A DNA stretch of 64,000 bases. Source: Monarcha castaneiventris obscurior (Eukaryota > Chordata > Aves > Passeriformes > Monarchidae). The notes beneath the pieces are model-generated. The model did not search any database. It saw only the letters and a program-made list of their open reading frames with translations, and was not told the DNA's origin. This document shows positions 11,101-22,823 of the stretch, piece by piece (within the stretch, counting starts at the first letter, position 1; every line of letters starts with the position of its first letter). Both the position numbers and the translations under genes were made by a program. The stretch is from NCBI GenBank assembly GCA_026261815.1, contig JAMPIT010000230.1:1931501-1995500 (forward strand), given 5' to 3'.

Positions 11101-14100
11101 GAGGCCAGGACATGCTGCTGGGGCCTGCTGAGTTCCCCACAGCCCCTTTCTCTGGGACCACGTCCAGCAAGCCGTGGCCACCACAGAATCAGATCACAGA
11201 ACCACAGAATATTCTGTGTTGGAAGGGACCCACAAGGATCATCAAGTCCAGCTCTAAAGTGAATGGCCCATGGGGTCAATGGGTCTAAGTACCCTACATT
11301 TAGGTTCCAAATTGGAGACCTGAAGCAAAGCAGCTGCTGCTCTCAGCAGTGCAGTGCCCCAGGGAGATGTGCTGAGCTCTGCAGCAGCTCCTCCAGCACC
11401 TGCATGTCAGAGGGAAAGACCCAGCCTGCACTGCTGTTGTCGCCTCATTCACACCCCTCATGTCACTGTTGTGTCTTCCAGAAGCTCTGCCCTGCTCCTG
11501 CTTACCAGATGTAGAAGAAAAGAGCAAACATAGGAGCAGATCCTGCGATTTCCAGCAGCCTCCAGTTGCGAATTCCATAAATCAAGCCAGCCACCATCAT
11601 CTGCCCAATGGCCACAGCAACATGGGTAATCAGCACTGCCTTTGGCCGGTAGGAGACACCAACCCATTCGGTAGCTGTAAGCAAAAACAAAGGTTTAGGG
11701 TCACCTTTTCCAAAACACTTCGGGCTATCTTTGGTTATCATGTCTTGTGAAGCTAAATCTGCTGCCTCAGAGCAAGGGCCTCCCACTCACCCAGGGACAG
11801 GACAGTAATCATAATTCCTGACACAGCTGCTGCCACGACAAACCTGAAGGCCATGTATACATAGAAGTGGGGCACAAAGGCAATTGCCAAGCCAAACACA
11901 CTCTGGATGAGGATGCAGATGAGAAGGACTGGCCGCCTGCCTATCCTGTGGAGGAAGAGAGAATACACAGTCAGTATCTGGAGAGACTCCATGAGGAGAA
12001 GGAAGAGCCCAGGAGGGATGCAAAGGGATTTGAGAAGCAGAGGAGATTTGACATCCATGTGAACAAAGCTCCTCTATACACCCCAAGAAATAATGTGCAG
12101 AAAAAGCAGTGTCTCCACTGTTGACCCATCATGATGCAGGTAAAGCCAGTGACACCAGCATGGGCTAAACTTGTGATTCCCGAAGAACCCCTCCACAAGG
12201 CTGTACCTGCCTCTCTTCTCGAATCTCCAAAATTTACAGACCTATCAGGTTGCCCCAGATGCCCTTTCTCAGGCAAGGGGATTCAGTCCTGTGAAGGGAG
12301 CAGTTCCTGGTCAGTGCATGGACAGTCTGCACCCTCAGCTGGGCTGCCCCTCGGTGCTGGGCAGTGTCTCTGGAAAGGAACTGTGTTTCCTCACCTGTCA
12401 CTTAGCATCCCAAAGATCAGGGCTCCTACAAGAAGCCCAGCCATGGAGATGGACTGGGAGACATCATTCAGGATTGCTCTATCACACACCAGGTCAAACT
12501 GGAGGAAAGAAAACACAGATGCTGTTGCTTTTGACAGAGCCCAGCTGCTGTCTCAGAGTGGGCAGCCCTTCTGGTTCATTGGGTGTCCAGGATCTGGGTG
12601 TGTGAGCTCATGCTCCTGCCCCTGAGAGCAGAGATCCCCTCACAAGGGCTTGAACCCTTCATGGTGAGCATGCAGAACACAAATCAATGGTGGGAAAGGT
12701 GTATGAGGTGCTCAGCACGCCTCTGCATTCTGGTGCACATCTCCTGGGTGCTGGGATCTACCGGATTCCCCTCCAGCCCAAACATCCCTGAGGGAGCCCC
12801 CTATTTGGCAAGTTTTGTTTAGAGTGGGACCTGGGGGTGAGAGCTTTCTGCTCTGGCAGAAAAGGCAGGGCAGGGTGGAAAGAAGAGGAGGGCAGTGGTT
12901 TTTCTGGTAAAGGAGGACCAGCATAGGAATGGGAAAGGATGCTGCTGCTGAAACATCCAGAGAAGGCTTCTCTGAAATGGATTTGGTGCTTCAGGGACAG
13001 CAAGGAGCCTTTGCAAATGCCAGAGGCTGGACTTTCTCCTCTGTTCCAGCTCAGAGGAAGGTACTTGTGAGAAAATGCTGAAGCTGGGATGTAGGAAAGG
13101 AGGGAGGAGGAAGGGAGGAATGAGGGAAAGTGAGAAAGGAACAAAGGTCCACAGAGGGAGAATCGCAGAATTATTTATGTTGGAAAAGACCTCCAAGATC
13201 ATGGAGTCCAACCTTTGACTGACCACCACCTTTCCAGCTAGAAGGTGGGAGATAAGGCAGAATGGAGAAACTGAGGATGCTGATAAACAAGGCATTGTTC
13301 AACTGCATGGCCCATGGGATGTCTTGTTGCAGCCCTGCATGTCTCTGGAGATGCCAATGACAGAAATATCAATTAAAAGCACTTGGAAGGTAAACGTGTT
13401 TCTCAGAGATGGTGTGAGAAGAACCTGGCTGAAGAACAGGGGAAACTGTGGCAGGGACACCCAAAAGGTCCCTCCAGGCAGACACATCATAAGTTCAAGG
13501 GTCTGGATACTGGAAAGGGGACAGATGGCGGGCAGAACATGTGCTGGACTCACACCCCCACAGTCACTGGCTGTGCCCTCCCCAGGTATCTGCATCATGG
13601 CCTTCCTGCAGCCACCTCACAAGGATTACAGCTGCCATCTGTGTGATGGAGACAAAATCCTGCAGTAAACCTCAGCCTGACTGCACCACAGCTGGCACTG
13701 GCTGACCAAACCACAGGCCAGGATATTCCCATCCCCTCCTTTCCACACCCCTGTCTCATCAAACAGCAATTACAGACCTCGGTCAGCAGGGATGGTGGCT
13801 GTTCTGAGGGGTACACCCAGCCACTGCTGCACTTCTGTGTGTCATTCAGGCCGTAGGCCACGATGGAATCGAGGTCCCAGTCCACCGGGGTGTACATGGA
13901 GCACTGCTCGAACTCCCCGTCCGCGCCCCGGGGCAGGGTGAGATTCAGCTGCTCTTCCTCGGTCAGGTTGGGGCCGACGGCGCGGATCCAGCTGGTGTCA
14001 CAGTGGTGAGGCACTTCCACAACCATGAACACTTGGGCAATCATTTGGAAAGGATTGAGAAGCAGTGGGAGGGAGAGGAGCAGGATCAGTAGTTTCTGAT

Positions 14101-14149
14101 ACAGCCCACACTCCCCCACAGCACTTAAAAGGTCTCCAAACTCAGCCAT
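8151..14149 (-). CDS. SLC22A13: SLC22A13-like organic anion transporter, complete tandem copy
   Basis: Complete SLC22-family transporter. Ten coding exons: 13778-14149, 12395-12498, 11791-11945, 11506-11674, 10968-11088, 10265-10359, 9546-9760, 8671-8779, 8290-8527, 8151-8177. They sum to 1605 nt, 534 codons plus stop, and every junction phase agrees; human SLC22A13 is about the same size. Hallmarks in order: MAEFGD start, large extracellular loop with NLT/NLT/NDT sequons, [77 protein letters not shown]. The cytosolic tail contains two 9-residue repeats of the type DDTG(E/K)DQPPD and ends in a short tenth exon (EQKTGEFL, stop). That last exon is chosen from a good acceptor (cttatcttcag); reading through the exon 9 donor is the alternative tail. 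Kidney-type urate/nicotinate exchange is inferred from the family, not shown here. Confidence 0.9.
10479..10503. repeat. (GGGA)n short tandem repeat
   Basis: Six GGGA units in intron 5 of the complete SLC22A13-like gene. Confidence 0.9.
11197..11271 (-). mobile_element. CR1 3'-terminal fragment in SLC22A13 intron 4 (copy 2)
   Basis: Duplicate of the fragment at 166-240, one base different over this span. Confidence 0.7.
13162..13236 (-). mobile_element. CR1 3'-terminal fragment in SLC22A13 intron 1 (copy 2)
   Basis: Duplicate of the fragment at 2126-2200. Confidence 0.75.
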
Positions 14150-14479
14150 GGTGAGCACCTCTATGGCCAGGCCGCACTGGTGCCTATGGCTTAAAGAGGT
14201 AAATATTAATGTTTAAACTGTGTAAGCACTAAAGCCCTAATCCAGTGTGATAAAATGAGCACCTGTACTGGTGCACTTGTTCATTATGATGATACCGTGC
14301 AGTCCTCCAGGCTGCACTTTGTCACCAGCCATTCCCTCCCTGCTCTTGGGAACAGAACAAAGGTGCCAGAGCATTGCCCCCCTTGGAGATAGTATAGTGA
14401 TAGCTCATCCTTTTCCAGCTTGGAATGCGTCTCAAGGCCTCCTGAAGGCAGCTCTGCTGCAGCACAAGGTTTTGTCTAA

Positions 14480-17400
14480 GGTATGAAGTTGGGATTCTAC
14501 AAATGAGGGCTAATTTTACCGGGTGTGGTAAAGCAAAAGGAGTACATTTCCTGCTCCCATGAATCGTTTATTAGCTACATAACTCATCCTGGAGACTATA
14601 TGTAAGTGAAGCAGAAGAACACTTCTCTGGTCCAGGAAATATGGCTGGTAGTCCAGTAGACGTGGTCTTGACTGCTGTGTCCCAAGCTGTCTGTTTTCAT
14701 TTGTAGAAACCCTGCAAATCTAAATCTAAAGACACTGTAATTTAAATCTAAAACTAGATCTAAGCTACAGTGTCTTGGTGAGAATCCTAAAAGAGAGCTG
14801 GCTTAGAGAGTACTCTCAGTGAAAAAAGCACGTTACACACACAGACATACAGAGCACACAGGATTTGGGATACAACAGCAACTTGGCTTTGCCTGAGTTT
14901 CTCATGTCACTTGGAAAGCAGATTGAGCTGATTTCTGCTGCACATCTGAGCTGCCTCCTGGGTAGACTCCCTGAGTGGCTTGTGTCTTTATTCCTGGTTA
15001 ACCGGGTAACTGGATTGCCCTCAGCATGTGAAATTTTGTGTGTAGTTTGGCAAAGGTTGGTTTTACCAGAGCTCCTGGCTGCTTTTACCAGAGCTATGAA
15101 CACGTCACTAACTTTCTCATTCCAAGTCTCCTCTCAAATTCTTTGTCTTTCACTCTCAATGCCCATAGTACATCTGAGCCTCCAACAAAGTCACTCCTGG
15201 GTTCCACAAGCCTGTATTAGTGTTTCATGTGTGGGAATAGCTCTGTTGTGCTTATGGAAGTGAGAAAAGGAGAGGAATATTGGATTTTAAAGCATCACCC
15301 CCTAAGCTGGAGTGGGAGAGTGAGATCATACTGGTTAGTGCTATTGGAGTAAAGGAAGGGAGGAGTAAATGTTACTTAGAGTTGTGTAAATTCACACCAG
15401 CACTGTTCATTTATCATCTGCACACACCACACAGCCAAACATCACTCAGCTCTGCATCCATATCCTTGGATGGGAGAACTTACTGTTATTCAAAGACATT
15501 CCTTGAGCAGGAGGTTGAGCTACACAACCTCCAGAGGTTCCTTTCACCCTAAATCCATCTCCGGCCTTTTTGTGGGATGACTTGTCTGAGGAGATCTGCT
15601 CTGGAAGAGATGTTTTTACCCTGTCTTGCCTTCTCTAACAGTGTGCAACAAACTCAAGTCTTCAGTTGTAGCAGAGAGGTTTGATCCTGGTTAGGCACCC
15701 AAAGCCAGGACCTTCCTAGAAAGAGCGTCCAGCAAGCAACAGCTCTCCTAGGGGCCAAGGCAGCCTCCCTGGACAGCGGTGATCTCAGCAAGTGTAGCCA
15801 TTTCTCAGCTACAAGTGATTTCAGCTCTTGTGATTCAGCTCTTTGTGAAATCACCCGAGGCAAACTCGGGGACAGAGAGACAGGAGTCAATGTTTGGCAG
15901 TTCCACAGAGGTAGATGTTATTGTCCAGCAGTCCCTGTGAAAGGGAAACCAGGAACATCAGCACCCTTATTCAGGGCACATCCAGAGCCCTTTTTATGGG
16001 AAAAGCAGGGGGTGGGGTAGACACCAATTTACCAACTGGATACAAAGTATTGCCATACAGAAACAAGGCATGCTGGGGGTGGTTCAGTCTCTCACCGTAA
16101 CCTAGAGAGAAGTTTCTTACCTTTGAGTCCTTTTGCCCTCAGGCTTCGTTCCTTCAAGGGAGTGCAGAGAACTCCTGAGTCAAAGGCTCCCATCCCTCCA
16201 CATTTAGTCTCACTCTGGCTCACGGTCTTCCCTCCCATTCCTCAGACCCCAGCATCTCCTGTGGTGGAGGTCCAATTTCTGACTATAAAACTTCCTTGGG
16301 GGTGACCCACACCTGAGTGAGTCTCACATGCTAATGCAGATGTGACTCCTTCCTTAACGCTGTTCTTCCAGCCATGACCAGACAGGCTTTTCTGAAGCCC
16401 TGGGGAAGCTTCAGCCCTTTGTCACCCTCAGATGACATTTCTTATGGAAAGATGTTGTTTTAGTAACTGTCTCCATCATCTGGAGCTGAGTGAGTCAATC
16501 CTACGTGGTGGAGATCTCTCAGGGACAAAGGCTGGGGCAGCCCTGCAAACCTGTGTTTCCTGGAGCCCGAGTTATAGGGATTCTGGGCTTATTTCTCTCT
16601 GTCCGCAGCTCTGCCCAGGTGGATTACTAAGGCTTGGAAAGCCTCTTGAAAATGGGAAAGCTTCTATCAGGGGGCATCAGAAACCAGCAGGTCTCAGGGA
16701 AGGCCTGGGATGGACATCTGGAAATCTGTACATCCGTGTCAAGGACAAGGGAGGGGGAGCATCCTAGAGAGAAGTTCAGAAAGAGAAACCACTGCCTGGG
16801 AATGAGGCCTAGTGCAGGAAATAGAGCATTGATGCATTAATTCATGGACTTGGCTTTTCTCTGTACATCAGGAGTGACAGTGGCATGAGACTCCTTTGGA
16901 CACCTCTGTGTTGGGGTGAATTGTGGGGAAATGGATTCATACCCACCAACCGTGGTTCTCCTGCATTTTCGCTCCTCCTCTCAGAGCGGGCAGGGAGACA
17001 TCAGGTTTATGGGTGTCATCTGGCAGTGACAACTCATCTGGGGCATCACTCTGAGCACCTTTTGCACAGGTGACAGGGCCACCCACTTCCCACTGCTCCA
17101 GTGAGAAGTGTTGATCTCTGCAAGCCTCCTCTCTATCTCCAAGCACAGCCTGGCCAGGTTTCAGGCACAGCTCTGTGATGGCAGCTCCTTTACCCTGAGC
17201 CCCTTGACCCATCCCAAGGTGAGATTGACTTCAGCATCTGATGAGTCATATAAATTTCAAGGATATCCCTTTTTCCCCTGATTTATGCTGATTGAGCAGT
17301 TTCCCTGCACAGAGCACTGATACTGCTTTGCAGCAGATACAGTCCTTAAGCAGCTTTATTCCTCCAACAGATCTGACAGAACCAGGGTTATTTTGGCACT
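14480..17400. other. Intergenic stretch between SLC22A13-like and LIM/XIRP1 loci
   Basis: No exon, conserved motif or long repeat recognised apart from the short CR1-like end at 15.5 kb. It is the 5' flank of the complete transporter gene. Confidence 0.5.
15495..15560 (+). mobile_element. Short CR1-like 3' fragment
   Basis: gaggttgagctacacaacctccagaggttcctttcaccc-type text resembles the last 50-60 bases of CR1. Too short for certainty. Confidence 0.35.
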
Positions 17401-17424
17401 GGTGAGGCAGGGAGGTTGTTGGGC

Positions 17425-17632
17425 TATTTTATTTTATTTTATTTTATTTTATTTTATTTTATTTTATTTTATTTTATTTTATTTTATTTTATTTTATTTT
17501 ATTTTATTTTATTTTATTTTATTTTACTTTATTTTATTTTTTCATTTTATTTATTTTCTTTTTCATTTTATTTAATTTTATTTAATTTTATTTCATTTTA
17601 TTTCATTTTATTTCATTTTGTTCTATTTTAAA
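17425..17632. repeat. (TTTTA)n pentanucleotide microsatellite
   Basis: About 200 bases of nearly pure TTTTA on the plus strand, decaying at its right end into TTTCA and TTTAA variants. On the minus strand it reads (AAAAT)n and so carries a row of AATAAA hexamers 450-660 bases after the LIM-gene stop at 18087. Confidence 0.97.
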
Positions 17633-18086
17633 AATTAATCATTCTAACACCTTTATCTTTTTTTTTTTTTTACAGACAGCTGATTAAAACATGCGAATTG
17701 ATATGCTCTGTGACCCTTTTCATAGTGCACGTGTTCATGCTTTCACCCTCTGGGGTTTTTCATGAGCTTGTTTATCATTAGTATAATTGTTAACTCCTAT
17801 AACATTTATGTTATGTAATATTTATGCAAAGGGCAGTCAGAGAGGAGCAGAGTGCAATGGCACAGGGAGAGCAGATGTAGCAATGTCCCCACACCCCAAG
17901 ACTTCAAGACACCAGGGTTCATTTCCCTCCTCTGCCCTTCTGACCTTGGCAAAGTCATTTCACTTTTCTTTTCTTATCACTGTACAGCTGATTTCAAGAA
18001 TCACTTTTGGTTCCGTATCAGCTAACTTGTGCTGCACAGAGGGCTGTGTGTCTTTTTTAACCTGTTTTTTTTTTTTCTTTTTTCAC

Positions 18087-21000
18087 CTATATAAAGAACT
18101 CCTTCTCTGAAAGGTCATAATTTAACATCTCCAAGTCTTCGGAAGACAGACTGTCATCATCTTCTTCAGCTCCTGATGTTTTTCCGCTCCTGTTCATTTT
18201 TTCAGAAGCCTCCTGGCCTGTTTTGGTTGAATCAACATCAAAATGTTCAAAGACACCCTGATTAGAGGTTTCAGAAGCACAGGTGCCGAACATGTATGTT
18301 AAGGGAAATTTGTCATCCTGTGTAGGGAGATGCTTTTTTGTGGAGCTTTCAGCAGTGAGACCCATTCCAAACATTTCTTCTGCTGCCTTTGGAGCCTGGC
18401 GCTGTGGATCCAACTGCAGCAGGAGTTCACAGCTCTGAATCCCTTCCAGGTCTCTAATATTAATCTCATCCTGCCCATCGAGAAGTGAGAGGCTGGAGGT
18501 GTCCCACAGCTCTAGTGAGGCATTTGTTTCTGATGAGATTTCCTGGAATAAATCTGAAGGATTTGGGTCAAAGAAAGATGGAATTTCTGCCTCTGAGTTT
18601 TGCAAATCTGAATTTGGAGTTTTTCTTGCTATGCTGGGGAAATCTTGTCCTCCAGAAAAGAACAAGTTACTGTCCCCCAGAAAATCCATGTTGCCGAACG
18701 GAAGTTCAGCCTCCTTGGGTAACTTTTCTGAATTGCCTGGTGAAAAAAATATCCCATCCTGTGCCACTGTGTCCTGGACATCCAAACTCAACAGGTTTTG
18801 GGTTTCTGGCAGATGAGCATCATGGTGATTCCCTCCCCTGGTGAGATTTCTACTGTTGTCAGCTACAGGCATAAGCTCTGGAGGAGGCTGTAGAGGGTTT
18901 GTTCCACGATTTGAGATTCCTGCAGCTTCTTTCTGATTTTCCTGTGCTGGCACGAGAGGGGGCCACCAGCTGTCCTGTTGCTGCCAAACCTGGCTATCTA
19001 AAAACTCTTGGTCATGAATGTCAAATTCAGTTCTCTCACGTTTATCATCATGTGACATATTTGTGCCAGGAGCTAACAACAGGACATCAGTCTCCTTGCC
19101 CTCAGCAGAGCCTGAGAATCCTCCAGAGCTCTCCTGGATATGTTTAGGGAGCACCTCTGTCTTTCCCGACTGTGGGAGGTGATCATTCTTGGAAGCCTTT
19201 TGCTTTGCTTGGCTGGAGGAGCTGAGGAGGCCCTGTGCCTTTTCTGTCCTGCCATCAATATTTGCTTGTTCTGAGGATCCTGCAGGTTTTTCTCGTGGAT
19301 TCTGCTTCTTCTCTGAGGAGTGACCAAACAAAGTGGCAAGGGCTGACTGGGGCTTTGTGGGTTTCCTCTGGATTATTGTTTCTTTCTTGGGAGCTCTGCC
19401 TTTGTCTTCAGAGCCAAAAAGGGTAATGAAGGGGTTTTTCCCAAGCCTGAAACCTTTACCTGATGTCTCTCTAGAGGCTTGGCTGCTTCTGGCCTCCTTG
19501 CTCTGAGCACCAGTCTGTGACATAGGCACGGTGCTTTCCTCTGGGAGTTTCAGATCCACTTTTTCTTCACCTACTGGATGGCCTCTGGATTTGTCCAAGG
19601 ATGTATTTGGTTTGGAATATTCCGATGTCTTGGCTGGTTGCTCAGAAATGTGCAAGGTGTTTTCACTAAGAACTTCCCTGGAATCCTTTGACTTGGAGTT
19701 GTTGTCTTCATCATGTGAGGGGCAAGTGGCACAAGTTTCTTTCAGAGGAGTGTCTGTTGATACTGGAAAACCCTTGCCAGGTGATTTCATATCATGTGTC
19801 CAAATACCCTCATAAGTGGTAGTTTTCAGTGGGCCACATGTGTCTGGAGGTTCCATTTCTTGTAAAGAGGGCACATTGTTATCATCTGTCCTGTTTGGAG
19901 AACCGGGTGAAGAAACTCTGCTCTTTTCAGCTTCATTTTCTTGAGATGTGTGCTCAGGATTGGGCTCTTCCGGAGACCCTGACACACTTACTGGTTTCTC
20001 TTTTTTTGTCTTCTCAAATTCTGCCCCTTTGCTCTCAATTCCAGGCAAATCTCCACTGCTGGATGGCTGCATAGCTTCCCCCAAAGTTACTGGCATCCGT
20101 TTCCCAGGGAACTCTCTGGTGTTTGCCTTTGATTTCTCATTCAGCATTTCAGTGATCTCAGGTGACACACCCAGTCCTCCTGGCTCCAGGGACCCAGAAG
20201 ATACAGAAGAAGTCCTCAACACACCAGAAGGGGAATGGACTTCTTCACCTTCATTTTCAGGGGGATCAACAGCCTCAGCTACACATTTTAGCTCTGTACT
20301 TGTGTTTCTGGTTTCGGGCTCTCCTGGCACACAAATGGTCTGTGTGCTGTTCATTCCCTCTCCAAGGTGATGCTTGGCCCCTGCAGTATCTGGGGTGGCT
20401 ACAGTCAGTTTAGGCTCATCATCTGTCATTGTCCCTCCTTCACTGGGTGTGCTCAGAGACCCACAGACCTTGTTTTGTGTCACTGGGACCTCTGTGTCAG
20501 CGAGAATGCAGCCACCCGTGCCCCCCAGGTACATCCACGAGGTGGGTTTAGTGCTTTGGCGTGTGGGGTGGGGAGCAAGTGAGCCACGAGGCAGGGGTTT
20601 CACAGGCTCCAGGGGTTTCACAGGCTCCAGGACGGGAGGGAGGGAGGCACAGGCAGGTGCTCTCTTCAGCTGGGCTTGGCCCTGCTGGATTGCAGCCACT
20701 CGCTGGGACACCTTCCCCTCTTGCTTCCCTTCAGGCACATCCCCATCCCCAGTCTCTTCATGGCCTCTCTGGCCTCTGTTCTTGGGCCAGGAACATGCTT
20801 GCTCTCTTTGCCTGGTGTAGGTGATGCCAGGTAAGAATCTTCCCTCCTCCCCTGCTCCCTCCTGACCCCTGAGCACCATCCTTCCTGCCCTGCTGCCTGC
20901 AGCCTGGTAGGTTTGCAGGCTCAGTGCAGGCTTTTTCTGGAAACACACTCCATTACCAGCTTTTCCATTGACAGCCAAGGCTGGTTCTGAAGGTGGCCAG

Positions 21001-21264
21001 ACTGTTCTGAGCTTGTTCCCTAAGAGGACAGACCTCCTGTTCCTGTGCTCAGCCAGCTGCAGATGACACTGTGCATTGAAGGATGTGGGTTTCTCTCTTG
21101 TTTCAGTCGTTTTGGCTCTGTTGCACCACTCCCAGGGCTGTGGTCCATGCTGAACATGATGATGCTCCAGCCTTTCCATCTCACTTCTGCTTCCAGCCCC
21201 GGCCATCAGCTTGTAGTGGACTTGGCAGTAAAACACCCCGTGGAGGGCAGCATAGTTTTGCAAG
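18087..21264 (-). CDS. Terminal exon of XIRP1-linked LIM protein: LIM second half plus ~1,040-residue acidic tail
   Basis: Single open exon of 3178 nt. A good acceptor (tgtgttttccag) precedes CTTGCAAAAC; the first base completes a Ser codon begun in the exon at 22699-22823. The exon starts with the second zinc finger of a LIM domain (SLQNYAALHGVFYCQVHYK), then runs over 1,000 residues that look disordered, rich in Ser, Glu, Pro and Gln. Recognisable short motifs are KNPFITLFGSEDK and, shortly after, SALATLFGHSSEKK (nt about 19,300-19,440), a small duplicated LEPVKP element (20593-20628), DPNPSDLFQ, and an acidic end SSEDLEMLNYDLSEKEFFI. Together with the preceding exon, from its first ATG, it would encode 1099 residues. 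It lies on the same strand as, and 8-19 kb downstream of, the Xin exon. I read it as the 3' end of the XIRP1 transcription unit, comparable to the LIM-encoding 3' exons of XIRP2; a separate LIM gene is the alternative. The tail family was not otherwise recognised. Confidence 0.8.
20593..20628. repeat. Two 18-bp tandem copies inside the LIM terminal exon
   Basis: The unit aggggtttcacaggctcc is repeated exactly, adding six residues (LEPVKP) in frame. Length variation here would keep the frame. Confidence 0.95.
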
Positions 21265-21729
21265 CTGGAAAACACACATTGGCACAGCTGTCAGTGGCTA
21301 TGTGGGAGGGGAGCTGTAGCACTGATGGACAGGCTTTCAGCAAAATCATTTTTCAGTGGGGAAGGGAGGGAGCAGGTTGAAGAATGAAACCTTTCAAAAG
21401 TAGTGTTGGCTTTCTCAGAATATGTTTGATTTTTCTTTCAAATGCCAAAACACGTGAAAAATGAAACATTTCCTTGCAATGCCTCTGGGGGCTGTAGCCC
21501 AGGTTATGTGCAATCCCTTTCTCATTTACAGGCCAGGCTTCATACCAGTACTTCATCTCTTCCCCTGTATGCGCAGCGTGGACCTTATGGGTAAAAGTGC
21601 CCAGGGCTCCCATGATACAACAACTGCAGGATGGGAGGAAGTGTCTGCAGAGCTGAGGGCAACAGGATTTCAAGCAGCCTCACAGGAGGTGGCTGTCTCG
21701 GTGACTGACAAGCTGAAAACAAGTCAGCA

Positions 21730-22395
21730 TTGTGCCCTGGTCACAGGGAAGCCGACTACATCCTGAGCTGCATGGCCAAGAGAAGTGAATGTTCCTTTAT
21801 ATTTGACTTTTGTAGGATTCCATGTGGAGTACTTTGTCCAGTTTTGGGCTCCTCACAGCAAGGAATCCAGCAAAAAGCCACCAAAGTGGTGAGGGACCTG
21901 TGTCATCTGAGGAGAGGCTGAGAGATGAGTTGGCCAGGTCCTACCAGGAGAAGGTTAAGAGGGAGAAACTCACTGCTGTGTGTGTCTGTTTTATGGGAGG
22001 TTATAGAGAAGACAGGGCTGGAGTGCTCTTGAAGGGGGACAGTGACAGGATGAGAGGTGATGGGAGCAAGTTGTAAAACAGGGAATTGTGATGAGATGCA
22101 AAAAAACCATTTTCACTGGTGGTCAGATGTTCAAAGGGGGCCCCCAGCTGAAAGGCTGTGTAACCCCCATCCTTGAAGCCATTCACACCTCTCCTGGACA
22201 TGTTCCTGAGCTCCTGCGCTCCTTGGGCCTGCAGAAAGCTGGGTGGAGACTTCCAGAGGAGACTTCCAACCTGCCTGACTCGATGTGATGCTTGGGGACA
22301 TGATTTAGTGGTGGAGAGTGTTGGGTAAATGGTTGGACTCAATGACCTTAGAGGCCTTTTCCAACCTTAATGAGTCTATGATTCTATGACCATAG
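21730..22395 (+). mobile_element. CR1 LINE 3' end between the two LIM exons
   Basis: Diverged CR1 body (gaggagaggctgagagatga) ending in the hallmark ttccaaccttaatgagtcta followed by tgattctatga repeats. It sits in the intron separating the LIM half-domains. Confidence 0.85.
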
Positions 22396-22698
22396 GAGGC
22401 ACCCAATGGCTCCTCCAATTACATTCCCTATCAGTATTCCCAAACTGTAAATATTTATTGTAGTTTCAGCTCACCCTTGCACCACCATCCATGCAGATTC
22501 CTGATCCACAGGGGTCTGCAATCTTGAGGTGGGCAGACTTCAGCCTTCAGTGATGGAGAGGCAGATGGAATCAGGGAAACTGCATGCCCTTTTCCTCATT
22601 TCCTAAGTCCTGCTCTGTCAGAATTACCCTTGGGCAATTTTGAAGGAAATTACTTGGGCATCCCTTAGGAATAAATGCACCTGCGTCCTACCACTCAC

Positions 22699-22823
22699 CT
22701 CAGCTTCCTCCCGCAGACCTGACAGCAGAAACACGAGCGGTGCACACAGACCTTGTCAGTGACCACACGCTCCATGGGGTAGACAGGCTTCAGGCAGGAG
22801 GCACACATTTCTTTCAACATGGG
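22699..22823 (-). CDS. LIM-domain exon (first zinc finger), EPLIN/XIRP2 type
   Basis: A 125-nt exon too short for ordinary ORF calling. Acceptor tctctccttcttcag and donor AG/gtgagt flank it. It begins in phase 0 (PMLKEM) and ends after two bases of a codon; joining to 21264 restores frame exactly. The joined domain reads C-x2-C-x17-H-x2-C-x2-C-x2-C-x17-C-x2-H, a complete LIM pattern. The stretches KPVYPMERVV and KLSLQNYAALHG match the EPLIN (LIMA1)/XIRP2 class of LIM domains, which bind actin structures. The start phase equals the end phase of the exon at 39558-39712, so splicing from there would skip the Xin exon. Translation could instead begin at the ATG four bases into this exon if the 5' leader is non-coding. 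Confidence 0.85.

Larger units (their letters stand above)
3444..14479. repeat. Tandem duplication unit of about 11,036 bp (downstream unit)
   Basis: Window 1-3443 realigns to 11032-14479 with an offset of 11,031-11,036, so one whole unit should span about 3444-14479. Homology continues through exons, introns and about 330 bases upstream of the ATG, then stops abruptly: copy 1 runs into gaagaaagttg plus poly(T), copy 2 into aaggtatgaag. The matching 3' half of the first unit lies left of the window. Confidence 0.85.

Noticed and set aside
17416..17631. Long Phe/Ile/Leu-Tyr open frames
   Set aside because: Translation of the TTTTA microsatellite.
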